Notes: a model not told the origin generated them from the sequence alone. A stretch of DNA of 15,365 nt from Clostridiales bacterium (GCA_031271275.1 JAISWA010000280.1:1-15365), one strand, 5' to 3'. Counted from the first letter of the stretch, positions 5,064-12,884 are shown. Numbers and translations: made by a program.

Positions 5064-6356
5064 ATGATTTGGAACCCCGAAATCGAGACCGCTTCCCGCA
5101 ACCGCGTGCGCGCGGTGCAGTGGGAGCGTTTGCTTAACACCGCAAACCATGTCTACAAAAACGTCCCCTTCTACCGCGAGCGGCTCAACGCCTGCCATCT
5201 TCCCCCGGAGCGGTGGTCGTCCCCCGGGGATTTGCAAAAGATTCCCTTTACCACGAAGGAAGATTTGCGTTCATACTACCCTTACGGGTTATTCGCGGTG
5301 CCGCGCAAGGAAGTGGTGCGCATTCACGCGTCCAGCGGCACCACCGGCAAGCCCACGGTAGTCGGCTATACCCGCGCCGATTTGGACATGTGGAGCGAAT
5401 GCGTCGCGCGTTTGGTTTGCATGGCGGGCGGAAGGTCCGGCGACATCGCGCAGATTTCTTTCGGGTACGGGCTGTTCACCGGCGCGCTTGGGCTGCATTA
5501 CGGGCTTGAAAAGGTGGGCGCGGCGGTTATCCCCATATCCTCGGGCAACACGGAAAAGCAGTTGATGGTCATGCAGGATTTTGAAACGACCATTCTGGTC
5601 TGCACCCCGTCTTACGCGCTGTACCTTTCGGAAACGGCGGAGAAGTTGGGTATCGATTTGGAAAAACTGAGCCTTCGCATCGGGATGTTCGGCGGCGAGG
5701 GGCATACGCTGGAAATGTCAAAGGAAATCGAGCGCAGGCTCGGCATTCTCGTCACGGAAAACTACGGGCTAAGCGAAGTGTTGGGGCCCGGCGTTTCCGG
5801 CGAGTGCCCCTACAAAACCGGAATGCATATCAACGAGGATTATTTTTTACTGGAAATTATCGACCCCGTCACGGGGGAGGTGCTGCCGGACGGGGCGGAG
5901 GGCGAGTTGGTCATCACCACGCTGAAAAAGGAAGCTTTCCCCATCATACGCTACCGCACCCGGGATATAACCTCCCTGCACTACGAGCGCTGCGAATGCG
6001 GGCGCACTTCCGCGCGTATGGCGAAGGTCAAGGGCCGCAGCGACGACATGCTGATTATTAAGGGCGTCAACGTGTACCCTTCCCAGGTGGAAAGCGTCAT
6101 CGTCGGGATGGAGCACATCAGCCCGTACTATCAGCTTGTGGTCAAAAAAGACGGCTATACCGACGTACTGGAAGTGCATGTGGAACTGGTGGACGACAAA
6201 CTGTTGGAAAGTTTCAGCGAGCTTGAAAAATTGGAAAAGACCGTGAAGGCGCAGTTATACAGGGTACTCGGGTTGGACTGCCATGTGCGGCTGCGCGAGC
6301 CGGGTACGATGGAGCGCACCGCCGGTAAGGCGAAGCGGGTGTTGGATTTACGTTGA
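5064..6356 (+). CDS. paaK: Phenylacetate-CoA ligase family protein (aryl-CoA ligase 1)
   Basis: The 430-residue product belongs to the PaaK branch of the AMP-forming adenylate-forming enzymes, which activate aryl acids to acyl-AMP and then to CoA thioesters. Seen in order are the P-loop-like ASSGTTGKPTVVGYT (89-103), the adenine-binding YGLSE (234-238), YRTRD (297-301) and the hinge segment GRSDDMLIIKGVNVYPSQ (324-341). The C-terminal lysines K422 and K424 (GKAKRV) sit where the domain-closure lysine is expected. Cysteines C248, C310 and C312 are kept in the second ligase of this cluster and may bind a metal; that is inference. It differs from ligase 2 at FGGEGHTLEM (209-218), where ligase 2 has FGAEPWSENM. 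ATG 5064 has AGAGG at 5051-5055. iorA starts 14 bases after the stop, so the genes form an operon. Confidence 0.92.
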   Translation: MIWNPEIETASRNRVRAVQWERLLNTANHVYKNVPFYRERLNACHLPPERWSSPGDLQKIPFTTKEDLRSYYPYGLFAVPRKEVVRIHASSGTTGKPTVVGYTRADLDMWSECVARLVCMAGGRSGDIAQISFGYGLFTGALGLHYGLEKVGAAVIPISSGNTEKQLMVMQDFETTILVCTPSYALYLSETAEKLGIDLEKLSLRIGMFGGEGHTLEMSKEIERRLGILVTENYGLSEVLGPGVSGECPYKTGMHINEDYFLLEIIDPVTGEVLPDGAEGELVITTLKKEAFPIIRYRTRDITSLHYERCECGRTSARMAKVKGRSDDMLIIKGVNVYPSQVESVIVGMEHISPYYQLVVKKDGYTDVLEVHVELVDDKLLESFSELEKLEKTVKAQLYRVLGLDCHVRLREPGTMERTAGKAKRVLDLR

Positions 6357-6370
6357 AAAAGGAGTCTTGA

Positions 6371-8221
6371 ATGAAAAAATTGTTACTGGGCAATGAGGCA
6401 ATCGCCCGCGGCGCGTATGAAGCGGGCGTAACCGTGGCGGCGGCTTATCCGGGTACGCCGAGCACGGAAATTACGGAGTACATAGCGGCGTATGACGAGA
6501 TTTACGCGGAATGGTCGCCCAATGAGAAAGTCGCGTTGGAAACGGCGTTCGGCGCGTCCCTCGCGGGGGCGCGGGCGATTTGCGCCATGAAGCATGTGGG
6601 GCTTAACGTGGCTGCCGACCCGTTGTTTACGGCGTCGTATACGGGCGTCGGCGGCGGGTTGGCGGTTTGCGTGGCGGACGATCCGGGAATGCACTCCTCG
6701 CAGAACGAGCAGGATTCCCGGCATTACGCGGCGGCTTCAAAAGTTTTAATGCTTGAGCCGTCCGACTCCGCCGAGTGCCGCGCCTTTACCGTGCAGGCGT
6801 TTGAGCTGAGCGAGAAATTTGACACGCCGGTTCTGCTTCGGCTTACCACCCGCGTTTCCCACTCGAGAAGCTTATCGGAAACGGGGGAGCGGGCAGCCTT
6901 TCCGAATAAAAAATACGAAAAAAATATCTTAAAAAACGTGATGATGCCGGGGATGGCGCGCGCCCGGCACAAAATCGTGGAGCAAAGGATACGCGATTTA
7001 ACGGAGTACGCGGAAACCTGCGGGCTTAACACCGTGGAAATGAACGAGAACCCTCCCCGAAGCCGGAAATTTGCTTCCGAGGAGGCGCATAATAATTTTT
7101 CACCGTCCGCCGGAACAGCGCGGAAGATTGGCGTAATCACTTCCGGTATCGCGTATCAGTACGCCAGGGAAGCCCTGGGGGACAGCGTTTCTTACTTAAA
7201 GCTCGGCATGGTCTACCCGCTGCCGGAGAAAAAAATAACCGGCTTCGTTTCTTCGGTGGATATTTGCTATGTCATCGAGGAACTGGACCCCGTTATCGAA
7301 AACCATTGCAAACGGCTCGGGCTTAACGTGTTGGGCAAGGAAGCCTTTTCCGACGCGCCGGGTAAAAACCCGGGCGTTCAATACCCCTCCGCCCTGCTCG
7401 GCGAATACACGGCAAGCCATATCCGGGAAGTCGTTCTGGGCGAAAAACCCGAAGCTTTTTCCGTCAGCGAAAAAATCCCCGACCGCCCTCCGGTCATGTG
7501 CGCGGGCTGCCCCCACCGGGGCGCGTTCCATGTGCTTAACCAGTTGAAGCTGACCGTGACCGGCGATATCGGCTGCTATACCCTCGGGGCGCTTCCGCCG
7601 CTGTCCGCCATTGACGCGTCCCTTTGCATGGGCGCGAGCATCGGAATGGCGCACGGCATGTCAAAGGCGGACGCGGGTCTTTCCAAAAAGACGGTGGCGG
7701 TAATCGGCGACTCCACTTTCCTGCACAGCGGAATCACCGGATTGATGGACGTGGTGTACAACAGGGGCAGTTCCGTGGTGATGATTCTGGACAACCGCAT
7801 CACCGGAATGACCGGGCATCAGGACCACCCCGGCACGGGCAGAACCATCAAAGGCGAACCCGCCAACGCCGTCAGCCTTGAAAAAATCTGCGAGGCGGTG
7901 GGCGTAAGGCGGGTTAATGTCATTGACCCCTTCGATATTGACGGGTTAAAGAAACTGCTCAAACAGGAATTAGAAGCGGACGAGCCTTCCGTAATCATAA
8001 CGCGCAGGCCGTGCCGGCTGCTTATCAAAGCGGAGCAGCCGCGTTTTAGCGTAAGCCGCGAAGCCTGCAAAAATTGCGGGCAGTGTATGAAAATCGGGTG
8101 CCCCGCCATCTCGAAGCAAGAAAACGCCGCCGTCATCGACGGAACCCTTTGCGCCGGGTGCGGGCTGTGCGCGGGCATTTGCAAGTTTAAGGCTATCGCA
8201 GCAACGGAGGTGAGCGTATGA
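6371..8221 (+). CDS. iorA: Indolepyruvate ferredoxin oxidoreductase, alpha subunit
   Basis: The 616-residue product is the catalytic subunit of the heterodimeric enzyme that decarboxylates aryl-pyruvates to aryl-acetyl-CoA and reduces ferredoxin. The N-terminal pyruvate-ferredoxin-oxidoreductase-type domain is seen in LLLGNEAIARGAYEAG and AAAYPGTPSTEITEYI (7-38). The thiamine diphosphate domain contains MCAGCPHRGAF (376-386), GDIGCYTLG (398-406) and the GDS...DN cofactor signature (G446-D447-S448 and D474-N475). Two 4Fe-4S clusters are bound near the C-terminus: CKNCGQCMKIGCP (C566, C569, C572, C577) and CAGCGLCAGICKF (C594, C597, C600, C604). Length is typical. ATG 6371 has AAAGGAG at 6358-6364. 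The stop overlaps the iorB start (ATGA 8218-8221), giving coupled translation of the two subunits. The reaction is reversible in some anaerobes, which use it to make aryl-pyruvates. Confidence 0.97.
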   Translation: MKKLLLGNEAIARGAYEAGVTVAAAYPGTPSTEITEYIAAYDEIYAEWSPNEKVALETAFGASLAGARAICAMKHVGLNVAADPLFTASYTGVGGGLAVCVADDPGMHSSQNEQDSRHYAAASKVLMLEPSDSAECRAFTVQAFELSEKFDTPVLLRLTTRVSHSRSLSETGERAAFPNKKYEKNILKNVMMPGMARARHKIVEQRIRDLTEYAETCGLNTVEMNENPPRSRKFASEEAHNNFSPSAGTARKIGVITSGIAYQYAREALGDSVSYLKLGMVYPLPEKKITGFVSSVDICYVIEELDPVIENHCKRLGLNVLGKEAFSDAPGKNPGVQYPSALLGEYTASHIREVVLGEKPEAFSVSEKIPDRPPVMCAGCPHRGAFHVLNQLKLTVTGDIGCYTLGALPPLSAIDASLCMGASIGMAHGMSKADAGLSKKTVAVIGDSTFLHSGITGLMDVVYNRGSSVVMILDNRITGMTGHQDHPGTGRTIKGEPANAVSLEKICEAVGVRRVNVIDPFDIDGLKKLLKQELEADEPSVIITRRPCRLLIKAEQPRFSVSREACKNCGQCMKIGCPAISKQENAAVIDGTLCAGCGLCAGICKFKAIAATEVSV

Positions 8222-8805
8222 ATGCCGCGAGCATTGTAATCGCGGGCGTAGGCGGGCAGGGGACGCTGCTCGCCAGCCGCATCATCGGCGGCGCCGCCAT
8301 CAAAAGCGGCTGCGACGTTAAGGTTTCGGAAGTACACGGAATGTCTCAGCGCGGCGGAAGCGTAATCACTTTCGTGCGTTACGGCGACGGGAAAGTCAGC
8401 TCGCCGGTTATCGATTCCGGTCAGGCGGACGCGGTGTTGGCGTTTGAGCTGTTGGAGGCGTACCGCTGCGTGCCTTATGTAAAAAAAGCCGGCGGGCGCA
8501 TTATCGCCAACTTGCAAAAGTCCGACCCCATGCCGGTCATCACCGGCGCGATGGATTTCCCGGAAAATATTCCGGAAAAAATACGCGGGTTGGGCATTCC
8601 GTTGGACTTGCTCGACGCCACGGCGCTTGCGGTAAAATCCGGGAACAGCCGCGCGGTCAACGTGGTGCTCATAGGGCGGCTTGCGGCGGCGCTTTCCTTC
8701 CCGAAGGAAATCTGGCTTGCCGTTTTACGGGAGACGGTAAAGCCCGCGTTTTTGGAAACCAATGTAAGCGCCTTCGACGAAGGGTATTACTACAAAGGCA
8801 AATAA
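8218..8805 (+). CDS. iorB: Indolepyruvate ferredoxin oxidoreductase, beta subunit
   Basis: The 195-residue product is the gamma-type domain of 2-oxoacid:ferredoxin oxidoreductases and forms the IorAB heterodimer with the upstream gene product. Its signature is the glycine loop IVIAGVGGQGTLLASRIIGG (6-25), followed by EVHGMSQRGGSVITFVRYG (38-56), which is nearly invariant in IorB proteins. No Fe-S cysteine motifs are present, as expected since all clusters are in IorA. Length is typical. The start overlaps the iorA stop by four bases, so it probably depends on translation of iorA for its own. The second ligase gene begins 27 bases after its stop. Nothing is missing or unusual in the sequence. 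Confidence 0.96.
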   Translation: MNAASIVIAGVGGQGTLLASRIIGGAAIKSGCDVKVSEVHGMSQRGGSVITFVRYGDGKVSSPVIDSGQADAVLAFELLEAYRCVPYVKKAGGRIIANLQKSDPMPVITGAMDFPENIPEKIRGLGIPLDLLDATALAVKSGNSRAVNVVLIGRLAAALSFPKEIWLAVLRETVKPAFLETNVSAFDEGYYYKGK

Positions 8806-8832
8806 TATCTATACATGTGATGAGGGATATTT

Positions 8833-10152
8833 ATGAATGAGGCACGAACGGAAAAGTATTGGAACAGAACGGTGGAAACCATGGGCCGCGAGCAGTTGAA
8901 CGCCCTGCAGGAGGAACGCCTTCGCGGGTTGGTCAACCGCGTGTACACCCATGTTCCCTATTACCGCGACAAAATGCAGCAAATCGGGCTTCAGCCCGGG
9001 GATATCAAAACACTGGCGGATTTGAAGAAGCTGCCCTTCACCACCAAGACCGACTTGCGCGATACCTACCCCTTCGGGATGTTCGCCAGTCCCATGGAGG
9101 ATATTGTCCGCATTCACGCGTCAAGCGGTACCACGGGCAAGCAGACGGTAGTGGGCTACACCTACAGGGATGTGGACACTTGGGCGGAGTGCATGGCGCG
9201 CTGCCTGGTGATGACCGGGGCGGACAAAGATTCCCGCGTGCAGGTCTGTTACGGGTACGGGCTGTTTACCGGCGGGCTCGGCGCGCACTACGGCGCGGAA
9301 AAGCTCGGCGCGGTGACGATTCCCGCGTCGTCGGGCAATACGCAGCGGCAGATTACGATGATTAAGGATTTCGGCACCACGGTGCTATGCTGCACGCCTT
9401 CCTACGCGCTGTACATCGGCGAAACCATGCGGGAGATGGGGATTTCCCCGGACGACGTAAAACTGGAAGCCGGATGTTTCGGCGCGGAGCCGTGGAGCGA
9501 GAACATGCGCCGGGAAATCGAGCGTATGCTCGGGCTTAAAGCCTATGACATCTACGGGCTCAGCGAAATTATGGGCCCCTCCGTCGCCCAGGACTGCCAG
9601 TACCAACAGGGCTTGCACGTCTGGGAAGACTGCCATATCGTGGAGATTGTGGACCCGGACACCGGCGAGGTGCTGCCGGAGGGAAGCACGGGCGAGTTGG
9701 TGTTCACGACCATTAACAAGGAAGGCTTCCCGCTGATACGCTACCGTACCCGTGACATCAGCGCCCTTGACTACGGCGTGTGCGAATGCGGGCGCAGCCA
9801 TGTGCGCATGATGAAACCCTCGGGGCGTTCGGACGACATGCTGATTATCCGCGGGGTGAACGTTTTCCCGTCGCAAATCGAGAGCGTGCTGCTTAACATC
9901 GGCGAAGCGACGCCCCACTATCAGATTATCGTTGACCGCGTGAACAATCTGGACATTATGACCGTGGAAATTGAGGTTTCCGAGACGCTGTTCTCCGACC
10001 ATGTGAAGGGGATGGAGCAGTTGGAAAAAACCATCAGCGGGCAGATTGAGTCGGTGCTTGGCATCACAAGCAACGTGCGGCTCGTGGAGCCGAAATCCAT
10101 CACCCGCAGCGAAGGCAAGGCGAAGCGCGTAATTGACAAGCGGAAATTATAA
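8833..10152 (+). CDS. paaK: Phenylacetate-CoA ligase family protein (aryl-CoA ligase 2)
   Basis: The 439-residue product is a paralogue of the ligase at 5064 and keeps the same motifs: HASSGTTGKQTVVGYT (95-110), YGLSE (241-245), YRTRD (304-308) and GRSDDMLIIRGVNVFPSQ (331-348), with C-terminal lysines K429 and K431. Its substrate-side segment CFGAEPWSENMRREIE (215-230) is the common PaaK form, so this copy is the more canonical phenylacetate-CoA ligase. Cysteines C255, C317 and C319 match those of ligase 1. In the cluster it would either activate arylacetate for reductive carboxylation by IorAB, or run in reverse. ATG 8833 has GAGGG at 8822-8826. The ACT-domain gene follows after 28 bases. 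Such ligase pairs around iorAB are known from Clostridia and other anaerobes; the division of labour between them is not clear from sequence. Confidence 0.93.
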   Translation: MNEARTEKYWNRTVETMGREQLNALQEERLRGLVNRVYTHVPYYRDKMQQIGLQPGDIKTLADLKKLPFTTKTDLRDTYPFGMFASPMEDIVRIHASSGTTGKQTVVGYTYRDVDTWAECMARCLVMTGADKDSRVQVCYGYGLFTGGLGAHYGAEKLGAVTIPASSGNTQRQITMIKDFGTTVLCCTPSYALYIGETMREMGISPDDVKLEAGCFGAEPWSENMRREIERMLGLKAYDIYGLSEIMGPSVAQDCQYQQGLHVWEDCHIVEIVDPDTGEVLPEGSTGELVFTTINKEGFPLIRYRTRDISALDYGVCECGRSHVRMMKPSGRSDDMLIIRGVNVFPSQIESVLLNIGEATPHYQIIVDRVNNLDIMTVEIEVSETLFSDHVKGMEQLEKTISGQIESVLGITSNVRLVEPKSITRSEGKAKRVIDKRKL

Positions 10153-10180
10153 TACCTATTAAAAGACAGGGGATGAGCGA

Positions 10181-10615
10181 ATGATTAAGCAACTTTCTGT
10201 TTTTGTGGAGAATAAACCCGGCCGCCTCGCAGAGGTAACGGGCTGCCTTTCCGAAGCGGGCATCAACATTCACGCGCTGTGCATCGCGGACACGACGGAC
10301 TTCGGAATACTGCGGCTAATCGTAGCCGACGCGGACGCGGCGAAAGCCGTGCTGAAACAGCGCGGCCTTACGGTCAAAACCACGGAAGTCGTGGGCGTGG
10401 CGCTTACGCACAAGCCGGGGAGCCTTTACAGCGTCTTGTTGGAGCTGGAGAAGGCGGACGTTTCCATCGAGTACATGTACGCGTTTACCAGTCGTTCGAT
10501 GGAGTACGACGCGATTGTGGTGTTCTGCCTCGCCGACCAGAAAAACGCGTTGGAAAAATTAAAGGGGCACCGCATTCCGTTTATAGACGCGGAAGTGATT
10601 AAGAATATGAAATAA
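10181..10615 (+). CDS. Tandem ACT-domain protein, probable amino acid sensor
   Basis: The 144-residue product consists of two ACT domains and nothing else. ACT 1 is seen in LSVFVENKPGRLAEVTGCLS and EAGINIHALCIADT (about 5-38), ACT 2 in VGVALTHKPGSLYSVLLELE (about 72-91) and ADVSIEYMYAF. The KPGxLxxV turn after the first strand is the usual ligand-binding loop of ACT domains, which bind amino acids and act by changing the activity or assembly of a partner. Stand-alone tandem ACT proteins commonly close clusters with iorAB and paaK in Clostridia. A role in sensing an aromatic amino acid and modulating the ligases or oxidoreductase is inference. It is the last gene of the operon. ATG 10181 has AGGGGATGAG upstream. 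A non-coding leader region of 237 bases follows. Confidence 0.9.
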   Translation: MIKQLSVFVENKPGRLAEVTGCLSEAGINIHALCIADTTDFGILRLIVADADAAKAVLKQRGLTVKTTEVVGVALTHKPGSLYSVLLELEKADVSIEYMYAFTSRSMEYDAIVVFCLADQKNALEKLKGHRIPFIDAEVIKNMK

Positions 10616-10640
10616 GGTTTCGCTATAATTAATTTTTATC

Positions 10641-10668
10641 TTGATTTTACGCGTATGGCGCCGATAAT
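10641..10668 (+). promoter_or_regulatory. Candidate sigma-70 promoter of the ATPase leader
   Basis: TTGATT (10641-10646) and GATAAT (10663-10668) are separated by 16 bases and match the consensus at 4 of 6 and 5 of 6 positions. Transcription would begin near 10675 and run through the hairpin, leader frame and terminator into the ATPase gene. No other good promoter is seen between the ACT gene and the ATPase gene. Confidence 0.45.
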
Positions 10669-10685
10669 ACACCTGTAAGGTAACT

Positions 10686-10702
10686 TATATGCGCCGCATA
10701 TA
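10686..10702 (+). promoter_or_regulatory. Leader hairpin 1, 7-bp perfect stem
   Basis: TATATGC (10686-10692) and GCATATA (10696-10702) pair perfectly around a GCC loop and are followed by an A-run, then by the AAGGGAGG ribosome binding site. CGCCGC at 10692-10697 could instead pair with GCGGCG at 10818-10823 in the terminator 3' arm, which would be an antiterminator. That alternative is only six pairs long and is speculative. Confidence 0.35.
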
Positions 10703-10720
10703 TAAAAAAACTAAGGGAGG

Positions 10721-10770
10721 CCGGACAAAATGAAAACGTTATTTTTAACTGATAAAATCATTTTGCCCGG
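10721..10770 (+). promoter_or_regulatory. Long leader hairpin sequestering a start codon
   Basis: CCGGACAAAATGA (10721-10733) pairs with TCATTTTGCCCGG (10758-10770) at 12 of 13 positions; within the loop, GTTA/TAAC closes a TTTT tetraloop (10738-10749). The 5' arm starts right after the AAGGGAGG ribosome binding site and contains the ATG of the 14-codon frame, whose last codons form the 3' arm. A ribosome translating the frame must open the stem. The close match is unlikely by chance, so a regulatory role is a fair inference. Confidence 0.55.
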
Positions 10771-10774
10771 ATAA
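10730..10774 (+). CDS. Putative 14-residue leader peptide
   Basis: The frame ATG 10730 to TAA 10772-10774 encodes MKTLFLTDKIILPG. It has AAGGGAGG at 10713-10720 with a 9-base spacer, one of the strongest ribosome binding sites in the window, which is the main reason to call it. It lies inside a long hairpin and ends 26 bases before a strong terminator, the classic layout of an attenuator leader. No run of a single regulatory amino acid is present (three leucines, two isoleucines, two threonines), so simple stalling on one scarce tRNA is not obvious; control by translation rate, an antibiotic or a nascent-chain effect would be alternatives. The frame might also have no role apart from the RNA structure. 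Translation is not shown. Confidence 0.45.
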   Translation: MKTLFLTDKIILPG

Positions 10775-10800
10775 GCGTACCCTTCCCATACGCCTTTTCG

Positions 10801-10833
10801 CGCCGCTGATTTTGTCAGCGGCGTTTTGTTTTT
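10801..10833 (+). terminator. Strong intrinsic (Rho-independent) terminator in the ATPase leader
   Basis: CGCCGCTGA (10801-10809) and TCAGCGGCG (10815-10823) form a perfect 9-bp GC-rich stem with a TTTTG loop, followed by TTTTGTTTTT (10824-10833). It ends only 19 bases before the TTG start of the ATPase gene. It may simply end the upstream ligase-oxidoreductase operon, but it lies downstream of a promoter and leader frame, so it probably also acts on the ATPase transcript as an attenuator. Confidence 0.88.
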
Positions 10834-10852
10834 CCGGCAACGGAGGTAAACC

Positions 10853-12745
10853 TTGAAAAGGCTGCTGTTCTATTTGAACCACATCACCGAAAGCAACACG
10901 GCGACGTTCCGCTATACCGTAAAGGCAGACGGAAAACCCGTCCAGAAAGAAATTTATGACGGCGAGTGCAATGTCGTTTACTTAAAGCCTTCCGGAGAGG
11001 CGGTGACCGATCGGGAAGGCACGCGCCGTGAGCCTGCGTATTGGCGGGACGGTATTTCCTATACCTTTGAGCGCACAGACCGCCTTTCGGTTTCGCGCCC
11101 CACGGTCATCGTCTCGATACCCGCGGAGCGTCTCGGCGTTACGGAATTCACGCCCGCCGCCGCCGACTGCTGCCTGCGGGAAATCGCGCCGTATTTTGAC
11201 GGGGTAAACGAAAAATACGCCAACAAATCCCGCCCCGACAGCGACAACGGAAAGTTCTTCCTGCACAAGCCGGGCGGCGAGGTGCTGCTTCGCAACGGGG
11301 CGTATTTTTCCCTTTGCCCCGCGAAGGATTATGAAAACGGTTCCGGCGCGGAAATTTACGTCACCAAATTTCTCGACGCGCCCCCCGACCGGATGTGCCT
11401 TTGCGTCCGCATGGAAATACAACTGCCCCATGGCAAGCTCAACCGGGCGAAAAAAATGCTGACCGGACATTTGCCCGACGAAACAGAGCGCTTCGTCCGG
11501 GAATTTGACCGGGAAAAATTAGCCGAAGCGCTGGCGTTGGAGAAAACGCAGCATGAAATCCGGCAATTCCTGCGGGAAAACCCGTATTGCGCGTTTATCG
11601 CCAACGGAAGCATCCTCGCGCGGGAAAAGGGAACAGACCTTCCCATGGCCGCTTCCATCCCGTTTAAGAGCGCGCCGGAAGACGAAATCGAAATTGCCGG
11701 CGTGCGCGGCATGGGCGTTAAGCGCGGCGTTACCGTAATCACCGGGGGCGGGTATTCCGGAAAGTCCACGGTGCTTAACGCGATTTCCGCCGGTATTTAC
11801 AACCACGCGGCGGGGGACGGGCGGGAACTCTGCCTTACGGACGCAAGCGCCGCTACCGTCACGGCGGAGGACGGCAGGGCGGTTTCGCGCCTGAACATTT
11901 CCCCCTTTATAAAATGGGCGCAGGGCGGGGACACGCGCGCGTTCTCCACGGAGCACGCTTCGGGCTCCACCTCGCAGGCGGCGAATATCATGGAAGCGGT
12001 GGAAAGCGGCGCTAAACTTCTATTGATTGACGAAGACCGCAGCGCGACCAATTTTATGATTCGCGACGCGCTGATGAAGGAATTAATCAAAAAAGAACCG
12101 GTGACGCCGTTTACCGACCGGGTGAGGGAACTGGCGGGCAGGGGCGTTTCGACGGTTCTGGTAATCGGGGGAAGCAGCGAATATCTGGCGGTTGCCGATA
12201 AAATTTTAATGATGGACGATTTTAAAATGAGCGACATCACCGGACCGGCGCAAAATTTAATCCCAAAACGATTGGATGCTCAGACGGAACACGCCGATTG
12301 GGTGGTCAGCCGGCACATGGGCGGCGAAGGCTTTACGTCTTACCCCAACGGCGGCGGAACCGAACGGTTGGAGGTTTCCGACACGGGCTTTGTTATAATC
12401 GGGGATGAGCGGATAGACGTCCGTTATTTGCATGGAATCGAAACACCCGGGCAGGTTTCCGCGCTCGCGTTTATACTGCGCTATTTGACAAAAAGCGGCG
12501 ACGCCCAACCGATGGACGCCCTTGAAGCCCGCGCCCTGCTGATGCGCGGCGTCGTCAAAAAAGTGGAAAGCCGTACCCTGGATATCGCGGGGCGCTTGGA
12601 TGAGCTGTACGGTTTAATTTCGGAGCGGGGGATTGCTTTGGTGGACACGGGATTTTTTGCGGGGATGAACCGTTTCCTTGACCTCCCCCGGAAACAGGAA
12701 GTACGCGCCGCCATCAACCGTATGCGCGGGGTGGAATGGGTATAG
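10853..12745 (+). CDS. ABC-class P-loop ATPase (COG3044 / ABC_ATPase family)
   Basis: The 630-residue product is a soluble P-loop ATPase of the 'predicted ATPase of the ABC class' family, whose cellular role is not known. The nucleotide site is VITGGGYSGKSTVLNAI (295-311), followed by FSTEHASGSTSQAANIMEA (364-382) with the ABC signature-like ASGSTSQ, then Walker B LLLIDEDRSATNFMIRD (389-405) and TPFTDRVREL and STVLVIGGSSEYLAVADKIL (433-452). There is no membrane domain, so it is not a transporter subunit. Residues 1-240 are the family's N-terminal domain, with the first 70 or so looking like a local extension that I cannot assign. The start TTG 10853 has GGAGG at 10842-10846. The frame ends GVEWV at the usual family end, but its TAG (12743-12745) lies inside a repeat element. 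Expression is probably controlled by the leader and terminator upstream. Confidence 0.9.
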   Translation: MKRLLFYLNHITESNTATFRYTVKADGKPVQKEIYDGECNVVYLKPSGEAVTDREGTRREPAYWRDGISYTFERTDRLSVSRPTVIVSIPAERLGVTEFTPAAADCCLREIAPYFDGVNEKYANKSRPDSDNGKFFLHKPGGEVLLRNGAYFSLCPAKDYENGSGAEIYVTKFLDAPPDRMCLCVRMEIQLPHGKLNRAKKMLTGHLPDETERFVREFDREKLAEALALEKTQHEIRQFLRENPYCAFIANGSILAREKGTDLPMAASIPFKSAPEDEIEIAGVRGMGVKRGVTVITGGGYSGKSTVLNAISAGIYNHAAGDGRELCLTDASAATVTAEDGRAVSRLNISPFIKWAQGGDTRAFSTEHASGSTSQAANIMEAVESGAKLLLIDEDRSATNFMIRDALMKELIKKEPVTPFTDRVRELAGRGVSTVLVIGGSSEYLAVADKILMMDDFKMSDITGPAQNLIPKRLDAQTEHADWVVSRHMGGEGFTSYPNGGGTERLEVSDTGFVIIGDERIDVRYLHGIETPGQVSALAFILRYLTKSGDAQPMDALEARALLMRGVVKKVESRTLDIAGRLDELYGLISERGIALVDTGFFAGMNRFLDLPRKQEVRAAINRMRGVEWV

Positions 12746-12884
12746 CGAATCAACTTAATTTATGACCATCGGAAGCGTACATGCATTGTGGTGAGCGGAC
12801 GTAGCGTTTTCGCAGAAAACGCAGGGAGCGAACCGTTTACAATGCATAGCTGACGATGGCTACAACTAAAGTTGATTCGCTATA
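12741..12884. mobile_element. MITE-like palindromic element between convergent genes
   Basis: The element begins and ends with perfect 16-bp terminal inverted repeats: TATAGCGAATCAACTT at 12741-12756 and its reverse complement at 12869-12884. Nested pairs continue inward: CCATCG (12766-12771) with CGATGG (12854-12859), ATGCATTGT (12781-12789) with ACAATGCAT (12839-12847), and a central perfect hairpin GCGTTTTC-GCA-GAAAACGC (12804-12822). It carries no reading frame of note. TA dinucleotides at both outer edges fit insertion at TA, as for IS630/Tc1-like MITEs, but this is not proven. It fills the gap between the ATPase gene and hisS exactly, and a 33-bp copy of its left end sits at 14163-14195. 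It may act as a two-way terminator; no T-run is obvious. Confidence 0.75.

Noticed and set aside
7819..8517. 232-codon frame on the minus strand across the iorA-iorB junction
   Set aside because: It spans two well-supported genes on the other strand and shows no recognisable domain or ribosome binding site.
10853..12745. ATPase as an ABC transporter subunit
   Set aside because: The family-specific ASGSTSQ and LIDEDRSATNFM blocks place it in the COG3044 ATPases, and no permease or membrane segment is nearby.
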